Assembly: GCA_036273715.1 (NCBI GenBank)
Contig: DASUHB010000072.1
Coordinates: 124,001 to 188,000, forward strand
DNA: 64,000 bases
Source: Gemmatimonadaceae bacterium
GTDB taxonomy: Bacteria; Gemmatimonadota; Gemmatimonadetes; Gemmatimonadales; Gemmatimonadaceae
Direction: 5' to 3'
Every line of letters starts with the position of its first letter. Position 1 is the stretch's first letter. The translations under genes and the position numbers were made by a program. The notes below the pieces were generated by a model that saw only the letters and a program-made list of their open reading frames with translations, was not told the DNA's origin and did not search any database. Positions 61,512 through 64,000 of this stretch are shown here, one piece after another.

Positions 61512-64000
61512 TTAGCCGCGCGCGCGCACCAGGCGGCGCCGCGCCGCCTCGGCGAGCGCGGCCCGCCGGCGGAACGCCGGGTCTCCGTGCTGCCAGCTCC
61601 GGGCGACGATCGCATAGTGCGCGGCGGCGCTGTCCGGCTCACCCGCGGCCTCGAAGCTCCGCGCGAGCATCTCGTGGACCTCGGTGCGCGTCAGATAGAA
61701 GCTGGACGATTCCACGGGTCCCCGCAGCGCCGACGAAAGAATCGCCACCGCTGCGCGCGGCTGTCGCGCGGCCAGCCAGGCCCGGGCCAACTCGAGGTTC
61801 GCGCGCGTGTAGCCCTCGCTCGGCGAGAAGATCGCATGCGAGAACTCGCTCAACGCCCGCGCCGAATCGCCGCGCGCGCGCCAGAGCAGGCCGCGCAGAT
61901 AGTGCGGCAGCGACCAGTCGCGGCCGTACGAGCTCAAGCGCGCCGATCCCTCCACCGAGTCGGCGAGCTGTGTGAGGCGCACCGTGTCGCCATCCGCCGC
62001 CCAGGCCGTGCCGGCGTGGGTGAGCATCCAACTGCGCTGCCGGGCGAGCGAGCCCGGTGCGTTAGGCGCCGCGTCAGGCGGGACGGCGGCCATGGAATCG
62101 AACATTCGCGCCGCGGCACGATAGTGTCGCTGCTCGAACAACACCTGCGCTTCCGCGTCGCCGCTCAGGTCGCGCTGCGACACGTTCGCGGCGAGCGCGC
62201 GGGCGGCCGTGAGCGCGTCGCCTAACCGTCCCTCGCTGCGGAACGCAATGACCTGCCACCACAGCACCGACGTCGCAGCGTCCGGCCCCGCCGTCTGCAG
62301 GCGCGCGGACAACAGCCGGTCGGCTGCCGCGTAGTCGTCGGCGTGTATCGCGATCACCGCCATCTCGACTGCCACGTCCGCCGAAGGATCGAGCGCGGCG
62401 GCAGTGCGCTCCGCCTCTTCCGCCTCGTGCTCGCGGCCCGACCGCGCGATGACACCGACGAGCGCGACCCACGCCGCCGCCGAGCGTGGCTGGCGCCGCA
62501 CCCATTCGCGCGCCACGCGCTCGCCCGCGCCAAGCGAATCCGCCATGATGTACGCCTGGACGAGGTTGTCGAACGCGACACAGGCCGCGCACAACGGCTG
62601 CGCCGTGATTACCTCGCTCGAGTCCATGTCGATCACGTGTCGCAGGTGCGGCACCGCGCCCAGGAAGTCGCCGGCGGCGATGAGCGCGGTCGCGAGCGCG
62701 ATGTGTCCTTCCGGTTCCGTTGGATAGCGTGTCGCGAGCGACTCGGCGATTTCCATCCGGTTCTGGTCGTAGGTCCCGGATGCCCACGCGGTTTCAATGA
62801 TGAGGCGCTCTCGCTCACTGGCGCGCGGCGCAAGCCGTTTCGCGCGGATCATGAGGGAGGGTCCTTCCGGCGAGCCCAGATCGTATGCGCACTGCGCGGC
62901 GTAGTACGCGGCCATGGCGAACGACGTGTCCTCGTCTAACGCATCGAGGAAGAGCGACCGCGCCAACCGCGCGTCGCCGTGGTCGTAGAGCGCGCGAAGC
63001 CCGGCGGTGAAGAACCGGGCGGCGATCGGCGAGGCGGTGGTGACGACTTCGTGCGGCGCGCGCGAACGCCTAACGGAACCTGGCGCGCCGTCGACCGTGC
63101 CGGCGCTGGCGTCGGGCGGCTGCTCGCCGGACCGCACGGCCACTGCGCCGTAGGTCGCGCCGGCGGCCAGGAGCAGCGCCGCCGCCGGCGCGAGCCATCG
63201 GCGCGCACGCCTCCCCGTCGAGAGTCGCAGCATCGCGTCGGGCGGCACGCTCGACCCCTCGGGCGCTGCCTCTGCCGCCGCCGCTGCTTCCTCGCTCGGG
63301 CGAGGCGCCGGTGCGACCGGCGCGCGCGCCGGCATCGCGGGCGGTGCATCGGTTACCGTCGCTGAAGCCGTGGTCCGTGCGCGGATCGCCGTGACCAGCG
63401 CCTGTGTCTCCGCCGATGGCTCGGCGTCGAACTCGTCCCGCGCGCGTCGGACGAAATCCTCGTACGCGCGCAGTGCCCCGGTGCGATCGCCGAGCCGATC
63501 GAGCAGGGCGATGAGGCGACGGTGCGATCGCTCGTCGTCGGGCGCACGCGCAGCCGCCCAACGCGACCACCGGACTGCGTCTGTTCCCGACCCTGCTGCC
63601 TCGCACCGATCCGCGAGCGCCCACGCGGATGCGATAGCTTGCTGCCGACGGCTGGAGCGCTGGTGCGCGAGCCACTCGTCGAACTCGTTCGATGCGCCTG
63701 TGACGAAGAAGCCGTGCAGCAAATCGCCACCGTACAACTCGAGCGCCTCCGCGGCCTCGCCGCGAGCGAGCGCATCATCGAATGCGCGCGCGTCGCACCA
63801 GAATTGATCCGAGACGATGCCCAAATCTTCGGCGCCGTGTCCCTGCACCGTGTCTGCGCCCAGGGTCCTTCGCAGAAAGTGAACCGCCTGCCTGAGTGCG
63901 CTGCGCGCCCGATCGCCATCCATCTCGGGCCACAACAAGGCGAGGATGGTATCTCGGCGGTGATAGCCGGCAGGCGTGGCGATCGCGAGGTATGCGAGCA
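61512..64000 (-). CDS. BTAD/TPR transcriptional regulator (N-terminal part outside window)
   Basis: At least 829 residues, open to the right edge. The visible start (YHRRDTILALLWPE, then RSALRQAVHFLRRTLG) belongs to an OmpR-type winged helix plus the bacterial transcriptional activation domain (to about residue 180). A Pro/Ala-rich linker and one transmembrane segment (WLAPAAALLLAAGATYGAVAV) follow, then about 500 residues of TPR-like helices. Cytoplasmic DNA-binding plus a probably periplasmic TPR sensor suggests a one-component membrane regulator. The 5' end and target are unknown. Confidence 0.8.
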   Translation of the reverse strand, partial: LAYLAIATPAGYHRRDTILALLWPEMDGDRARSALRQAVHFLRRTLGADTVQGHGAEDLGIVSDQFWCDARAFDDALARGEAAEALELYGGDLLHGFFVTGASNEFDEWLAHQRSSRRQQAIASAWALADRCEAAGSGTDAVRWSRWAAARAPDDERSHRRLIALLDRLGDRTGALRAYEDFVRRARDEFDAEPSAETQALVTAIRARTTASATVTDAPPAMPARAPVAPAPRPSEEAAAAAEAAPEGSSVPPDAMLRLSTGRRARRWLAPAAALLLAAGATYGAVAVRSGEQPPDASAGTVDGAPGSVRRSRAPHEVVTTASPIAARFFTAGLRALYDHGDARLARSLFLDALDEDTSFAMAAYYAAQCAYDLGSPEGPSLMIRAKRLAPRASERERLIIETAWASGTYDQNRMEIAESLATRYPTEPEGHIALATALIAAGDFLGAVPHLRHVIDMDSSEVITAQPLCAACVAFDNLVQAYIMADSLGAGERVAREWVRRQPRSAAAWVALVGVIARSGREHEAEEAERTAAALDPSADVAVEMAVIAIHADDYAAADRLLSARLQTAGPDAATSVLWWQVIAFRSEGRLGDALTAARALAANVSQRDLSGDAEAQVLFEQRHYRAAARMFDSMAAVPPDAAPNAPGSLARQRSWMLTHAGTAWAADGDTVRLTQLADSVEGSARLSSYGRDWSLPHYLRGLLWRARGDSARALSEFSHAIFSPSEGYTRANLELARAWLAARQPRAAVAILSSALRGPVESSSFYLTRTEVHEMLARSFEAAGEPDSAAAHYAIVARSWQHGDPAFRRRAALAEAARRRLVRARG

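Overview
The window is one contiguous stretch of a GC-rich (about 67% G+C by eye) bacterial chromosome with no insertion sequence, prophage or CRISPR array that I can see. The gene content (BTAD/TPR regulator, paired M16 peptidases, DUF2225, DUF447 and DUF6513 proteins, rhomboid, S10 peptidase, XoxF-type dehydrogenase and tetrahydromethanopterin genes) suggests a soil or sediment Gemmatimonadota-like bacterium. That is an inference; Rokubacteria/NC10-like lineages are an alternative. The organism looks able to oxidise methanol or formaldehyde, that is, a methylotroph or C1 scavenger.

Layout. (1) 1-4.6 kb: housekeeping genes (mnmE 3' end, metalloprotease, DUF2225, upp, TetR regulator, DUF218). 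(2) 5.3-14.2 kb: a periplasmic PQQ alcohol dehydrogenase module with two quinoprotein dehydrogenases, both carrying the lanthanide-type Asp-x-Asp, an outer-membrane porin followed by a 44-bp tandem repeat, xoxF-xoxJ-cytochrome c, and a pentapeptide-repeat lipoprotein. (3) 15.4-39.3 kb: a mostly minus-strand island for tetrahydromethanopterin (H4MPT)/methanofuran (MFR)-linked formaldehyde oxidation. It reads, in transcription order, fae, mtdB, DUF1464, ATP-grasp, fhcB, fhcA, fhcD, fhcC, mch, then cofactor genes (MptN-like ligase, CitG-like, PTPS, mfnF, mfnE, PCD, DUF6513, pabB, pabA, pabC, DUF447, beta-RFAP synthase). Two plus-strand genes (mfnB, HisA-like) are embedded in it, as is a predicted PHM-like copper protein. 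(4) 39.5-57.7 kb: chromosomal genes (two M16 proteins, Nudix, ECF sigma, zf-HC2 protein, holA, SPOR protein, mutS, glycogen-debranching-like enzyme, cystathionine beta-synthase-like, TonB-like, ddl, a cysteine-less QueE-like protein, rhomboid, queF). (5) 57.7-64 kb: tandem cupredoxin lipoprotein, tRNA-Phe, S10 peptidase, lipoprotein, and a BTAD/TPR regulator cut by the window end.

How it works together: XoxF oxidises methanol to formaldehyde in the periplasm and passes electrons to the c-type cytochrome. In the cytoplasm Fae condenses formaldehyde with H4MPT, MtdB and Mch oxidise the adduct to formyl-H4MPT, and FhcABCD moves the formyl group to MFR and releases formate. The pab, pterin and mfn genes supply p-aminobenzoate, the pterin and the furan/tyramine parts of the two cofactors. 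Many neighbours overlap by ATGA/GTGA, so translation is probably coupled.

Most unusual signals: the non-palindromic 7-mer GTTAGGC/GCCTAAC occurs about 80 times (about 7 expected), on both strands, in several reading frames and across stop codons; a protein in the C1 island has all six copper ligands expected of a peptidylglycine-monooxygenase-like enzyme; a QueE-like protein has lost its iron-sulfur cysteines; and a PTPS carries both the QueD and the PTPS-III signature. All assignments come from reading the sequence and recalling families; no searches were run.
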